DNA of 64,000 bases, taken from contig JAEUKR010000023.1 of assembly GCA_016794245.1 (NCBI GenBank), positions 20,025 to 84,024 on the forward strand, in the 5' to 3' direction. This stretch comes from Caedimonas sp. GTDB lineage: Bacteria > Pseudomonadota > Alphaproteobacteria > Caedimonadales > Caedimonadaceae. Made by a program: the position numbers and the translations under genes. Shown piece by piece: positions 25,962 through 35,261 of the stretch. The notes beneath the pieces are model-generated. The model had not been told where the DNA came from. It saw nothing but the letters and a program-made list of their open reading frames with translations, and made no database searches. Numbering within the stretch: position 1 is the first letter of the stretch; the number at the start of each line of letters is the position of its first letter.

Positions 25962-26627
25962 TCAAGAACTTTTGTTTTCTTCCGGAGAGGCATCAGCATC
26001 TTTGACGTCTGCCCCTTTTTCTTCCTGACTTCCCTGTACGGTTCTCGTTGCTTTCGCGACGCCTACCATGGCGGGACGAAGCAGACGATCGTGAAGGACA
26101 TATCCGTCCTGCAAGACTTGGGTGATTGTTCCTGCTTCTTGATCCTCGCTTTCCATTTCAAACATTGCTTGATGAAAATTATGATCGAATTTTTCGCCCA
26201 AAGGCGAGATTCTTTTGATCCCTTGGCGGCTAAAGACGGTTTCAAGATCACGCTGGGTAAGCTGTACGCCCTCCACAAAACTTTTGATTGTGGGGGAGAG
26301 TTCTCCTTCCAGAGAAGGGATCGTCTGCAAAGCTCGCCCCAGATTGTCTGCAACGCCTAAAAGGTCACGGGCGAATCCTGTCACGGCGTATTGGCGCGTT
26401 TCCTCTTTCTCGCGTTGGCTACGTTTGCGAACATTTTCAGCTTCTGCCAGACTTCGCAAAAGCTGGTCTTTCAAGTGAGTAACTTCTTTTTGCAATGTTT
26501 CTTCAATAGAAAGCGCCTGCTCGATAAAAGAGGATGACGCATCTCTCTCTTCTCCTTCTTCTGTTTCTATTGTCTTGTTTTCTTTTTCTTCAGAAAGTGG
26601 AATTTTATGATCTTTTTCAACTGACAT
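25962..26627 (-). CDS. grpE: Nucleotide exchange factor GrpE
   Basis: Releases ADP from DnaK. The N-terminal half is acidic and coiled-coil (KEVTHLKDQLLRSLAEAENVRKR); the family signature is the C-terminal beta domain with GEKFDHNFHQAMFE, followed by VLQDGYVLHDRLLRPAMVGVAK. The 221 residues are typical. It follows hrcA by 12 nt, so the two are cotranscribed; dnaK and dnaJ are not in the window. Ends 13 nt from the convergent lpoA-like gene. Confidence 0.96.
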   Translation of the reverse strand: MSVEKDHKIPLSEEKENKTIETEEGEERDASSSFIEQALSIEETLQKEVTHLKDQLLRSLAEAENVRKRSQREKEETRQYAVTGFARDLLGVADNLGRALQTIPSLEGELSPTIKSFVEGVQLTQRDLETVFSRQGIKRISPLGEKFDHNFHQAMFEMESEDQEAGTITQVLQDGYVLHDRLLRPAMVGVAKATRTVQGSQEEKGADVKDADASPEENKSS

Positions 26628-26639
26628 TCTGGGTTCTCC

Positions 26640-27674
26640 TCAAGCTAATGAACGACTGAGTAATTGTGATGTATAGTCTACCATGGGAATGATTCGTCCG
26701 TAATTAAGATGAGTAGGGCCAATGACGCCGATGGCGCCGACGATCTGATGACGTCGATTGCGATAAGGAGCGACGATCATCGAGCATCCCGTATGATTGA
26801 AAAGCGAATTTGCAGAACCAATAAAAATTTGTATTCCTTCGGCTTTGCACGAGGAGTCAAGCAGTTTTACAAGACGCTCTCGTGTTTCAAGCTCATCAAA
26901 AAGATGTTGAAGTCTTTCCAGATCTTCCCATTCCTCAACTTCTTTCAAAAGTTGAGATTGCCCGCGGATGATAAGCTGTCCAGAGTCAAGATCGCCAGAC
27001 CAGATCCCCAGTCCCGTTTCCACGATTTTGTGAACCAGAGTATCAATTTCGGTTCGGCGACATTGTAATTCAACTTTGATATTCTCCAGTGTTTCTGGCA
27101 GCGTCTGGTCGGACAAGCGCATATTAATAAAGTTTGTCGCTTCGATCAAGGCGGCGATAGGGGTACCCAGGGGAATTTGGATGATTCGGTTTTCCACGAT
27201 GCCGTCAGCCGTCACAAGGACAACCAGGGCGCGTCCAGGGTCAAGGGCGACAAACTCAAGATGCTTGAGGGGTGACTCGCACCTGGGGGCGAGCACAAGG
27301 CTCGCACAGCGGGAGAGATTCGACAATGTGCTGATCGACTCTTCTAAAAGTGTCGGCAGACTTTTTCCGATAGGATCGCACTGGTCTTCAAGGCTTTGTC
27401 GGTCATCGGAGGCAAGACTTCCTATTTCAAGCAGCCCGTCTATGAAAAGGCGCAGTCCCGCATCGGTTGGAAGTCTTCCTGCGGAAGGATGGGGAGAATA
27501 GAGAAGTCCAAGCTCTTCCAGTTGAGCCATCACATTCCGAATCGTTGCAGAAGAGAGTGACAGATCCATACGTTCTGCAACGGTGCGCGACCCCACAGGC
27601 TCGCCGCTTTGACAATAAGCGTCCACCAGGAGTCGGAAAATTTCCCGCGATCGTTCGTTCAGCAGACTCAACAT
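26640..27674 (-). CDS. hrcA: Heat-inducible transcription repressor HrcA
   Basis: Represses heat-shock operons through the CIRCE operator. An N-terminal winged helix (GEPVGSRTVAERMDLSLSSATIRNVMAQLEELG) is followed by the GAF-like dimerisation domain with VIGPTHLNYGRIIPMVDYTS at the end. The ATG at 27674 gives 344 residues; an upstream in-frame start at 27809 lies beyond a good promoter and is rejected. No full CIRCE inverted repeat is visible upstream. Divergent from rph, the usual alphaproteobacterial arrangement. Confidence 0.95.
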   Translation of the reverse strand: MLSLLNERSREIFRLLVDAYCQSGEPVGSRTVAERMDLSLSSATIRNVMAQLEELGLLYSPHPSAGRLPTDAGLRLFIDGLLEIGSLASDDRQSLEDQCDPIGKSLPTLLEESISTLSNLSRCASLVLAPRCESPLKHLEFVALDPGRALVVLVTADGIVENRIIQIPLGTPIAALIEATNFINMRLSDQTLPETLENIKVELQCRRTEIDTLVHKIVETGLGIWSGDLDSGQLIIRGQSQLLKEVEEWEDLERLQHLFDELETRERLVKLLDSSCKAEGIQIFIGSANSLFNHTGCSMIVAPYRNRRHQIVGAIGVIGPTHLNYGRIIPMVDYTSQLLSRSLA

Positions 27675-27699
27675 GAAATCGGTTTCCCTTCTTATCAGG

Positions 27700-27728
27700 A
27701 ATGTAGTAACGTGTGGGCAAGACGTCAA
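27700..27728 (-). promoter_or_regulatory. Likely sigma-70-type promoter of hrcA-grpE
   Basis: On the minus strand TTGACG and TACATT are separated by exactly 17 bases, ending 26 nt before the hrcA ATG. A half-CIRCE-like TTAGCACCC lies about 90 nt farther upstream without its partner. Confidence 0.55.
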
Positions 27729-27890
27729 ATATTTTGATGATTCCCCGTTCTTTTCAGGATGCAGAAGCGTTGAAAGTCTGGTTTGGTTCACTCGCATCAT
27801 TCTATGCATACGCGCGGTGGGTGCTAATCGTCATGCGTCCAATACCCTGTATTATGAAATTCTTTAGACAAGAAAGGAAGAGAAACAGAA

Positions 27891-28607
27891 ATGCGCCCAT
27901 CAGGACGAAGTGTTCGCCAGCTGCGTGATATACGTCTCGAACCAGGCTTTGCAAAGTATGCTGAAGGTTCATGTATGGCGAGGTTTGGCCACACCCAGGT
28001 GTTATGTACGGCAACGATTGAAGAGAAGGTTCCTCTTTTTTTAAAAAAAAGCGGGACAGGCTGGATTACGGCGGAATACGGAATGTTGCCCCGCTCGACG
28101 CAGACACGAACGGATCGAGAAGCCGCCAGAGGCAAGCAAACGGGACGAACACAGGAAATACAACGTCTGATTGGGCGTTCGTTGCGCGCCGTCATTGATC
28201 TGAAAGAATTGGGAGAACGACAGATCAAAATCGATTGCGACGTGATCCAGGCGGATGGCGGAACGCGGACAACAGCCATTACAGGCGCGTATGTGGCGCT
28301 TCATCAAGCGCTTCAGGGAATGGTGCAAAAAGATCTCCTGAAGCAACTTCCTCTGATAGATCAAGTCGCGGCCGTTTCATGCGGTCTTTACGAAGGCCGT
28401 CCTGTCCTGGATCTGGATTATGCGGAAGACAGCACCGCTGAGGCCGATGCCAACTTTGTCTTGACGGGACGAGGTGGAATCGTCGAAATTCAGGCTACAG
28501 CGGAACAAACGCCCTTTCATGAGTCCGATTTTCACGCATTGCTCGAATTGGCGAGAGAAGGGGTGGATAGTTTGATAAAGTTGCAGCGTAAAGCCCTGGG
28601 GATTTAA
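27891..28607 (+). CDS. rph: Ribonuclease PH
   Basis: Phosphorolytic exoribonuclease that trims the 3' ends of tRNA precursors. [20 protein letters not shown] starts the protein; [20 protein letters not shown] holds the phosphate-binding region and [20 protein letters not shown] the active-site acidic residues. 238 residues, normal. AAGAAAGGAAGAG lies just upstream of the ATG. Divergent from hrcA. Confidence 0.97.
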   Translation: MRPSGRSVRQLRDIRLEPGFAKYAEGSCMARFGHTQVLCTATIEEKVPLFLKKSGTGWITAEYGMLPRSTQTRTDREAARGKQTGRTQEIQRLIGRSLRAVIDLKELGERQIKIDCDVIQADGGTRTTAITGAYVALHQALQGMVQKDLLKQLPLIDQVAAVSCGLYEGRPVLDLDYAEDSTAEADANFVLTGRGGIVEIQATAEQTPFHESDFHALLELAREGVDSLIKLQRKALGI

Positions 28608-28625
28608 GAAATTTAAGAACCTGTC

Positions 28626-28695
28626 ATATAGCCAAAGGATTTTGAAAGGCGAAGAGTATAGACTGTCTTATGGTCGCAAAATATACCCTTCGCTA
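28626..28695. repeat. Internally deleted family A mini-element plus half end
   Basis: ATATAGCCAAAGGATTTTGA continues directly into AAGGCGAAGAGTATA, i.e. the two ends of family A joined with the centre removed; AAATATACCCTTCGC follows 18 nt later. It lies between the convergent rph and yejF genes. Confidence 0.6.
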
Positions 28696-28719
28696 TATGG
28701 GGCCGGGCAAGAGGTCTTA

Positions 28720-30321
28720 TCACGTTTCCATTTCAAAGGCGGCCTTGAGAAGCCGTTGTGTGTAGTCGTTTCTGGGGTTTTCAAAAATCCGATCGCAAGG
28801 CCCCGACTCCACGATCAAGCCTTCCTTCATGACGATCAGGGTATGGCTGATGGCGCGTACGATTTTTAAATCATGGCTGATAAAAAGATAGGATAAGAGG
28901 CGCTCTTTTTGCAGTTTCTTTAAAATCTGAAGAATATCGGCTTGTATCGCGCGATCAAGAGCAGACGTAGGTTCATCCAGAATCAGCAGCTTCGGCTTCA
29001 GGATGAGGGCGCGCGCGATGGCGATGCGCTGGCGCTGTCCCCCTGAGAACTCGTGAGGGTATCGGTCTTTCATACTTTCGTCCAACCCCACTTGTTGAAG
29101 CGCCTCGATGATGCGCCGCACACGGTCAGAGACGTTCAAATCAGGTTGATGCACTTCAAGTCCCTCTCCCACGATTTCTTCAACCGTCATTCGGGGACTC
29201 AGTGAGGCGAAAGGATCCTGAAAGACAATCTGCATTTCTTTGCGCAAGGGACGCATTTCCCTCGGAGAGAGTTTTTCAAGAGAATGCGTATCGAGCCAAA
29301 TCTCGCCTTGCGAAGAGACAAGACGCAAAATGGCAAGCGCAAGGGTTGTCTTGCCTGATCCGCTTTCTCCGACGATGCCTAAAGTCTCCCCTTGTCGAAG
29401 GGAAAGGCTTACGTTATGCACAGCCTTTATGAACCCCGTTGTCCTGCGAAAAAGCCCTGTTTTGAGGGGAAAATGAACGGAGAGATCTCTGACCTTCATC
29501 ACAGGAGGCGATGATGCGGCAGGCAAAGGAACCGCCGTTCCTTGAGGGTCGGAAGAGAGAAGCCGGCGGGTATAGGGATGATGCGGTCTGGCAAAGATTT
29601 CTTCCACGGCGCCTGCTTCCACGATCAGTCCCTTTTCCATCACCATCATCTGTTCCGCCATTTTACGCACGATCCCCAAGTCATGGGTAATCAGCAATAA
29701 GGCCATGCCAAATCTTTTTTGCACGTCTTGAAGCAGTTTCAGAATTTCCGCTTGCGTCGTCACGTCAAGCGCGGTTGTTGGTTCATCGGCGATCAGCAAA
29801 TCCGGCTGTCCGGCCAATGCCATCGCGATCATGACACGCTGACGTTCCCCTCCGGAAAGTTGATGGGGGTAGGCTTGACACTTTTGCGTCGCGTCTTTCA
29901 ACTGGACAAGGTTCAGCAACTCAAGAATCCGGGATCGCGAAGAGCTTGTTTCGCGTCCTTCGCGCCTCTCGAACACTTCCCTGATCTGTTTTTCCACAGT
30001 ATGCAGCGGATTGAGAGAAGTCATCGGCTCTTGAAAGATCAGGGAGATCTGTTTGCCGCGAATCTGACACATCTCTTTTTCGGTCGTTTTTATCAAGTCC
30101 TTGTTTTTAAACAGGATTTTTCCTTGCGGATGAGAGGCTAAAGGATACGGCAACAATCCTGGAATCGACAGGGCGGTGACGGACTTTCCCGAGCCGCTTT
30201 CTCCGACAAGGGCAACGGTTTGCCCTGCCTTGATCTCGAACGAAATTTGTTTCACGACCAGGGTGTGATTAAAAGCGATACTCAGGTTTTCAACCGATAA
30301 AAGAGGAGCGAATGTCGTCAT
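28720..30321 (-). CDS. yejF: Peptide ABC transporter ATPase with two nucleotide-binding domains, YejF-like
   Basis: Two ABC ATPase domains in tandem. First: Walker [14 protein letters not shown] (about residue 36), signature [16 protein letters not shown]. Second: Walker [14 protein letters not shown] (about 318), signature [15 protein letters not shown] with [14 protein letters not shown]. The length of 533 residues fits YejF. Its start overlaps the yejE stop by 4 nt. Last gene of the cytochrome c-yejA-yejB-yejE-yejF set; powers import of peptides (Yej imports microcin C in E. coli). Confidence 0.93.
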   Translation of the reverse strand: MTTFAPLLSVENLSIAFNHTLVVKQISFEIKAGQTVALVGESGSGKSVTALSIPGLLPYPLASHPQGKILFKNKDLIKTTEKEMCQIRGKQISLIFQEPMTSLNPLHTVEKQIREVFERREGRETSSSRSRILELLNLVQLKDATQKCQAYPHQLSGGERQRVMIAMALAGQPDLLIADEPTTALDVTTQAEILKLLQDVQKRFGMALLLITHDLGIVRKMAEQMMVMEKGLIVEAGAVEEIFARPHHPYTRRLLSSDPQGTAVPLPAASSPPVMKVRDLSVHFPLKTGLFRRTTGFIKAVHNVSLSLRQGETLGIVGESGSGKTTLALAILRLVSSQGEIWLDTHSLEKLSPREMRPLRKEMQIVFQDPFASLSPRMTVEEIVGEGLEVHQPDLNVSDRVRRIIEALQQVGLDESMKDRYPHEFSGGQRQRIAIARALILKPKLLILDEPTSALDRAIQADILQILKKLQKERLLSYLFISHDLKIVRAISHTLIVMKEGLIVESGPCDRIFENPRNDYTQRLLKAAFEMET

Positions 30322-31343
30322 CGTTGCGTCTTTCTGGGATCAAAGGCATCTCGGACGGCTTCACCCGCGAAGATCAGCAAACTCAGGGTCAATCCTACGC
30401 TGAAAAGAGAAACAAGCCCAAGCCAGGGAGCCTGAAGATTATTCTTGCCTTGAGCCAGCATCTCGCCAAGGGAAGGAGAGCCGGGCGGCAATCCAAAGCC
30501 CAGAAAGTCGAGCGAAGTCAGGGTGGTAATCGCTCCATTCAGGATAAAGGGCAGATACGTTAACGTTGCCACCATCGCATTGGGCAGGATATGGCGGAAC
30601 ATGATTTTAGGGGTTGAGACGCCTAAAGCCCGCGCCGCGCGTACATACTCAAAATTGCGTGCGCGGAGAAACTCGGCTCGCACCAACGCCACCAGAGCCA
30701 TCCAGCCAAACATCATCATCAACCCCAGAAGCCACCAGAAACTCGGCTCGACGAGGCTTCCTAAAATGATGAGCAGATAAAGGGTGGGCAATCCCGACCA
30801 GATCTCAATAAAGCGTTGAAAGAAAAGGTCGACTTTACCGCCGAAGTATCCTTGAAGTCCTCCCGCGATGACACCAATCACCGAGCTTCCCAAAGTCAGG
30901 GCAAGTCCAAACAACACGGAAAGGCGAAATCCATAGATGAGCCGCGCCAGCACGTCTCGTCCCTGGTCGTCAGTCCCCAAGGGATTTTCCCAGGCGGGAG
31001 GAGAAGGCGCCGGTACGGAAAGATCATAATTTACGGTGTTGTAACTGTACCGAAAGGGGGGCCAGAGGGTCCAGCCGTGGCGGGCGAGCCGTTCCTGAAC
31101 ATAAGCGTCCCGATAGTCCGCCTCTGTTTCGAAATCTCCTCCGAATGTGGTTTCAGGATAGGATTTAAAGAGAGGAAAATACCACTGTCCCTGATAGGAC
31201 ACGAGAAGCGGTTTATCATTAGAGATAAATTCCGCCGCTGAGGTGATCAGAAACAGCGCGCAAAAAATCCATAAAGAGTAATAACCACGACGATTTGCTT
31301 TAAAGTATTGCCACCGTCGACGAGTCAGGGGACGCAACGCCAT
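30318..31343 (-). CDS. yejE: Peptide ABC transporter permease, YejE-like
   Basis: Inner-membrane permease. A long N-terminal periplasmic loop after the first helix (SYQGQWYFPLFKSYPETTFGGDFETE) is characteristic of YejE; NPLGTDDQGRDVLARLIYGF precedes the permease core with the ABC-binding EAA-like loop VRAARALGVSTPKIMFRHILPN (about residue 232). 341 residues. Three nt separate it from yejB. Confidence 0.93.
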   Translation of the reverse strand: MALRPLTRRRWQYFKANRRGYYSLWIFCALFLITSAAEFISNDKPLLVSYQGQWYFPLFKSYPETTFGGDFETEADYRDAYVQERLARHGWTLWPPFRYSYNTVNYDLSVPAPSPPAWENPLGTDDQGRDVLARLIYGFRLSVLFGLALTLGSSVIGVIAGGLQGYFGGKVDLFFQRFIEIWSGLPTLYLLIILGSLVEPSFWWLLGLMMMFGWMALVALVRAEFLRARNFEYVRAARALGVSTPKIMFRHILPNAMVATLTYLPFILNGAITTLTSLDFLGFGLPPGSPSLGEMLAQGKNNLQAPWLGLVSLFSVGLTLSLLIFAGEAVRDAFDPRKTQR

Positions 31344-31346
31344 GCT

Positions 31347-32459
31347 TTATCCCTCTCGCTTTTCAAAGTCAATGCGTGGGTCAATCAGCGTATAGGTCAG
31401 GTCTCCCAGGAGGTGAACCACCAGTCCCACCAACGTAAAGATAAAAAGAGTCCCGAAGACCACCGGATAATCACGCGCGATCGCGGATTCAAATCCCAAT
31501 AACCCCAGGCCGTCCAATGAAAAGATGACCTCGATCAACAGAGAGCTGGTGAAAAAAATGTGCATAAAAGCCCCCGGCAGGCCTGACACCACAATCAGCA
31601 TAGCATTCCGGAACACATGGCCGTAAAGAACGCGACGCTCGCAAAGCCCTTTTGCGCGCGCCGTCAGCACGTACTGCTTGTTCATCTCTTCGATGAAAGA
31701 ATTCTTCGTCAATAATGTCAGACTTGCAAATCCGCTGATGACATTCGCGAGAACGGGAAGAGTCATATGCCAAAAATAATCGGCCACTTTATGAGACCAT
31801 GAAAGAGTGCTCCAGTTATCTGAAACAAGGCCGCGCAAGGGAAAGATTTGTAGAAAGCTGCCGCCAGCAAATAAAACAATCAGAAAAATGGCAAACAGAA
31901 AACTGGGAATGGCATAGCTTGCGATAATCACGCCGCTTGTCCAGAGATCGAACTTTGAGCCGTCCTTGACTGCTTTGCGAATGCCAAGGGGTATGGAAAT
32001 AAAGTAAATAAGAAGCGTTGACCACAACCCCAAAGAGATCGACACAGGTAATTTTTCCGCAATCAGTCTGGTGACGGAAATATCCCTGAAATAACTCTCG
32101 CCAAAATCAAGAGTCAGGTAATTCTTGACCATTTTTCCAAATCGGACGGAGGCCGGCTGGTCAAAACCATACATCTTTTCAAGCTTCGCAATAAATTCAG
32201 GATCCAGACCGCGGGCGCCTCGGTACTTCGATTCAAACTGTGAAGAGGCGTTGTGATCGGCAAAAGTATGGCTTTGTCCGTCTTCTCCTCCCCCTCCTGA
32301 AATACGGGCGGTCGCGTTAACGGCGGTTCCCCGAATTTTGGCGATCATCTGCTCGACAGGACCACCGGGCGCGGCCTGAATGATGACGAAGTTGACCAGC
32401 AAGATCCCGAAGAGCGTCGGAATCATCAGCAACACACGTCGAACAGCATACGCCAGCAT
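31347..32459 (-). CDS. yejB: Peptide ABC transporter permease, YejB-like
   Basis: Inner-membrane permease partner of YejE. MLAYAVRRVLLMIPTLFGIL starts the protein as in DppB/OppB-type permeases, followed by a periplasmic loop with GLDPEFIAKLEKMYGFDQPA; the EAA-like loop is LTARAKGLCERRVLYGHVFRNA. 370 residues, as for YejB. It follows yejA by 1 nt. Confidence 0.93.
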   Translation of the reverse strand: MLAYAVRRVLLMIPTLFGILLVNFVIIQAAPGGPVEQMIAKIRGTAVNATARISGGGGEDGQSHTFADHNASSQFESKYRGARGLDPEFIAKLEKMYGFDQPASVRFGKMVKNYLTLDFGESYFRDISVTRLIAEKLPVSISLGLWSTLLIYFISIPLGIRKAVKDGSKFDLWTSGVIIASYAIPSFLFAIFLIVLFAGGSFLQIFPLRGLVSDNWSTLSWSHKVADYFWHMTLPVLANVISGFASLTLLTKNSFIEEMNKQYVLTARAKGLCERRVLYGHVFRNAMLIVVSGLPGAFMHIFFTSSLLIEVIFSLDGLGLLGFESAIARDYPVVFGTLFIFTLVGLVVHLLGDLTYTLIDPRIDFEKREG

Positions 32460-32460
32460 G

Positions 32461-34371
32461 TCAGTTCAAACCTTTCAAACCTTTAAGGTCTTCGGAAGAC
32501 GAGGGCGCGTCCGTCCACCAGCACATGAGGTCAAGTCCATACGGAGGGAAAACATCTGGATGCTTCAGGGGACGCCAATAGGCTATACGTGTTCCAGCGC
32601 TATGCCAGCCAGGAATGAGATAATATCCCCACAGCAAAACGCGGTCGAGCGCATGAACCCGCGTCAGAAGTTCTTTTTTATCAGGCGCATTGATGACAAG
32701 CTCGACCAGCTGGTCAATCACGGGGTCGCTGACGCCCGCCAGATTCAGACCGCCGGGGACATTCGCTTGACTGGAGAGCCAGAACTCGCGCTGCTCGTTG
32801 CCAGGTGTGGACGATTGCGGGATCATCCTGAAAATCATATCAAAATCGTAATTTTCTACGCGCTGTGTATATTGGGAAGAATCAACAGTGCGCAAGCGCG
32901 CTTCAATGCCCAGGCGTTTCAGACGAGTGACAAACCCTTGCAGGATGCGCTCAAAATCAGGCTGCCCCAAAAGAATCTCAAAGATAAAAGGCTCGCCCGT
33001 CTTCATATGGATGAGGCGGTTATCTTGAACGCGCCATCCTGCTTCCGCGAGCATTTTTTGCGCTTTTTCAAGGTTTTTCCGCAAACTTGATGATGTCTCC
33101 ATTGACGGGAGCGTGAAAGGTTCCGTCAGGACTTCAGCGGGCAATTGATCTTTATAGGACGCCAGGAGTTTCAATTCGTCCCCTTGAGGGAGTCCCGAAG
33201 AAGCAAGTTCTGATCGGTCAAAAAAACTTTTTGTCCGTCGATAGGCGTTATAAAATAAGTGTTTGTTAAGCCATTCAAAATCAAAAGCGTGCGTCAGGGC
33301 TTGTCGTACTTTTCGATCCTGAAAAAGAGGGCGCCGAGTATTATAGACAACGCCTTGCATCACCGACGGATGACGATCGGTCGTTTCCTCCTTGACGACC
33401 TTGCCTTCCTTATAGGCCCGGAAATCATAGCCTGTCGCCCAATTTTTGGCAGCCGTCTCTATATGGAGATCGAACACATGGCTTTTAAAGGCTTCAAAAG
33501 CAACGTTGCGGTCTCGAAAATAATCATAACGGATCTGATCGAAATTATATCGTCCCACATTGACGGGAATCTTTTCGCCCCACCAGTTTTTGATGCGTTC
33601 ATAGGTGACGAAACGGCCGGCCTGGAAAAGGCCGACTTTATAGGGCCCGCTGCCAAGAGGAGGGGAAAGATCCGATTTTTCAAACCCCTGTCGTGTCATA
33701 AACGATTTTGAGAAAACGGGAAATTCTCCCAGAATGGAAGGAAGCTCGCGACTGGCGCCTGATTCCAGGATGAATATGACTTTTCGCTCTCCCAGTTTTT
33801 CAGCTTTTTTGACGGTCTTGTAGTATCCTTTATAGAAAGGCATACCTTTCTGAACCAGCACATTGAAACTGTATACGACATCATCAGCCCGAATCGGCGT
33901 GCCGTCATGAAAGGTCGCGTCTGATCTTAAATTGAAAACAACCCAGGAGCGGTCAGGAGCAACTTCTATGGATTCTGCCAGATAGCCATAACAGGAGCCG
34001 GATTCATCGCTGGAACGCGCCGTCAAAGTGGCGTAAACCAGCGTTTGAATCCCTTCTGCCGCTTGTCCCTTAATCACAAAGGGATTGAAAGAATCGAATG
34101 TTCCCGCGGATTCCATGCGCAGTATACCGCCTTTCGGCGCTTGAGGATTGACATAATCGAAATGTCGAAAGTCTTTGACATATTTGAGATCGCCGTAAAT
34201 CGCCAGCCCATGAACAGGCTCGTGAACGGATGCGGAGGCGGGGTCAGCATGATGGGATACAGGTTTAGTGTGATCGGCAGCAGACAGAGAATCGACTGCG
34301 AAAAGAAAAAAGACGCCTAAGACAAAGCTGAAAGGAAAAGATTTAAAAAAGGTACGCATGGACTTACTCAT
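32461..34371 (-). CDS. yejA: Extracellular peptide-binding protein, YejA-like
   Basis: Periplasmic solute-binding protein of the SBP_bac_5 family. The signal peptide ends near VDSLSA/ADH. GLAIYGDLKYVKDFRHFDYVNP and APKGGILRMESAGTFDSFNPF are typical of the long YejA-type N-terminus; the C-terminus has YYLIPGWHSAGTRIAYW. 636 residues from ATG 34371, whose start overlaps the end of the cytochrome c gene; the in-frame ATG at 34395 is less likely. Probably feeds peptides, possibly host- or murein-derived, to YejBEF; the substrate is not shown by the sequence. Confidence 0.9.
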   Translation of the reverse strand: MSKSMRTFFKSFPFSFVLGVFFLFAVDSLSAADHTKPVSHHADPASASVHEPVHGLAIYGDLKYVKDFRHFDYVNPQAPKGGILRMESAGTFDSFNPFVIKGQAAEGIQTLVYATLTARSSDESGSCYGYLAESIEVAPDRSWVVFNLRSDATFHDGTPIRADDVVYSFNVLVQKGMPFYKGYYKTVKKAEKLGERKVIFILESGASRELPSILGEFPVFSKSFMTRQGFEKSDLSPPLGSGPYKVGLFQAGRFVTYERIKNWWGEKIPVNVGRYNFDQIRYDYFRDRNVAFEAFKSHVFDLHIETAAKNWATGYDFRAYKEGKVVKEETTDRHPSVMQGVVYNTRRPLFQDRKVRQALTHAFDFEWLNKHLFYNAYRRTKSFFDRSELASSGLPQGDELKLLASYKDQLPAEVLTEPFTLPSMETSSSLRKNLEKAQKMLAEAGWRVQDNRLIHMKTGEPFIFEILLGQPDFERILQGFVTRLKRLGIEARLRTVDSSQYTQRVENYDFDMIFRMIPQSSTPGNEQREFWLSSQANVPGGLNLAGVSDPVIDQLVELVINAPDKKELLTRVHALDRVLLWGYYLIPGWHSAGTRIAYWRPLKHPDVFPPYGLDLMCWWTDAPSSSEDLKGLKGLN

Positions 34372-34921
34372 GACTTTCAGATTTTGGCAACGCAAGGAGA
34401 GAATCGCTCAAAGTTCTTAAATAGGCAATCAAATCCGCGCGGTCCCGTGTTTTTTTTATCCCTGCAAAGGCCATTTTGGTGCCAGGAATATGTTTTTGCG
34501 GATGATAGAGATAGTCATTCAGCTCTTCATACGTCCAGCTTCCGCCATGTCCTTTGAAAGCGCTAGAATAGCCGTAACTTTCCAGGTGAGCAACCCTGTT
34601 CCCCACAACGCCCCATAAGTTAGGCCCGACCTTGTTGGGACCCCCCTTGTCAAAGCTGTGGCACTGGAGGCACTTTTTCGCCACTTCTTGCCCATGCTCT
34701 ATATTGGCTGTGGCGAGAAGGGGTTCGATCGGCTCAGCCTTCACCTCTTCTTGGGACGCAGCAGCGGGAACGCTTTGTTCTTCGGTTACGACGATGGGAT
34801 AGGCGTCTTTCGCCAGATAGCGAGGAGAGACCAGCTCATCTGAAAGTTTTGTCGCCAGCATTCCAACGAGAAGAGCCAAAAGTGCCGCGGCGAGCATGCG
34901 ATTCAATTCGAAACCGTCCAT
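34364..34921 (-). CDS. Membrane-anchored cytochrome c, CycM-like
   Basis: One N-terminal membrane helix (residues 8-25, not followed by a clear cleavage site) anchors a class I cytochrome c domain. The heme-binding CLQCH is at about residue 86, PNKVGPNLWGVVGNRVAH follows, and the axial Met is in PGTKMAFAGI (about 149). The length of 185 residues matches alphaproteobacterial CycM/c552, which carries electrons from complex III to the terminal oxidase. It overlaps yejA by a few bases; the pairing with a peptide transporter is unusual functionally and may be only positional. Confidence 0.92.
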   Translation of the reverse strand: MDGFELNRMLAAALLALLVGMLATKLSDELVSPRYLAKDAYPIVVTEEQSVPAAASQEEVKAEPIEPLLATANIEHGQEVAKKCLQCHSFDKGGPNKVGPNLWGVVGNRVAHLESYGYSSAFKGHGGSWTYEELNDYLYHPQKHIPGTKMAFAGIKKTRDRADLIAYLRTLSDSLLALPKSESHE

Positions 34922-35058
34922 GTGAAGAAATGCCTTTCCTTATACTCATTCTTTTCGTTAAAAGCGAACAGATTGAAGTTATCAAGAATTTGAACATTTC
35001 GCCATACTCGTGAAACAAGCCAGTGGAACATTTTATAAAGTTCGTGTAAGCAAAAGAA

Positions 35059-35236
35059 ATATATACCCGTCGTCTTTCAAAATCCGGGGGAGTGAACGTG
35101 TGCCCGAAAGTTTTCAAAATCTGGGCAGGCGGACGCGCGGCGATTCTCGCGCAGCATGCTTGAAGCCTGACTATAAGAATGTGACCAGGACGAATCACGA
35201 TGTCCGCCCCCGGATTTTGAAAGACGAAGGATACAT
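35059..35236 (-). repeat. Family A element with an extra half copy, upstream of ileS
   Basis: ATATATACCCGTCGTCTTTC and CAAAATCCGGGGG form one family A end. After 17 nt a second end starts (GTTTTCAAAATCTGGGCAGG) and runs through GGACGAATCACGATGTCCGC to CCCCCGGATTTTGAAAGACG and AAGGATACAT, i.e. a complete element in minus orientation. One half copy appears to have landed beside or been duplicated from a full one. The whole 34922-35261 gap holds nothing else clear. Confidence 0.8.
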
Positions 35237-35261
35237 GACGTTAAACAAATAGGATGCGTTT

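Noticed and set aside
27675..27809. N-terminal extension of hrcA
   Set aside because: It would require a start upstream of the best promoter, and homologues start at the chosen ATG.
34922..35261. Possible T-box or other riboswitch before ileS
   Set aside because: The gap is explained by family A sequence, no T-box consensus is seen, and T-boxes are not expected in alphaproteobacteria.
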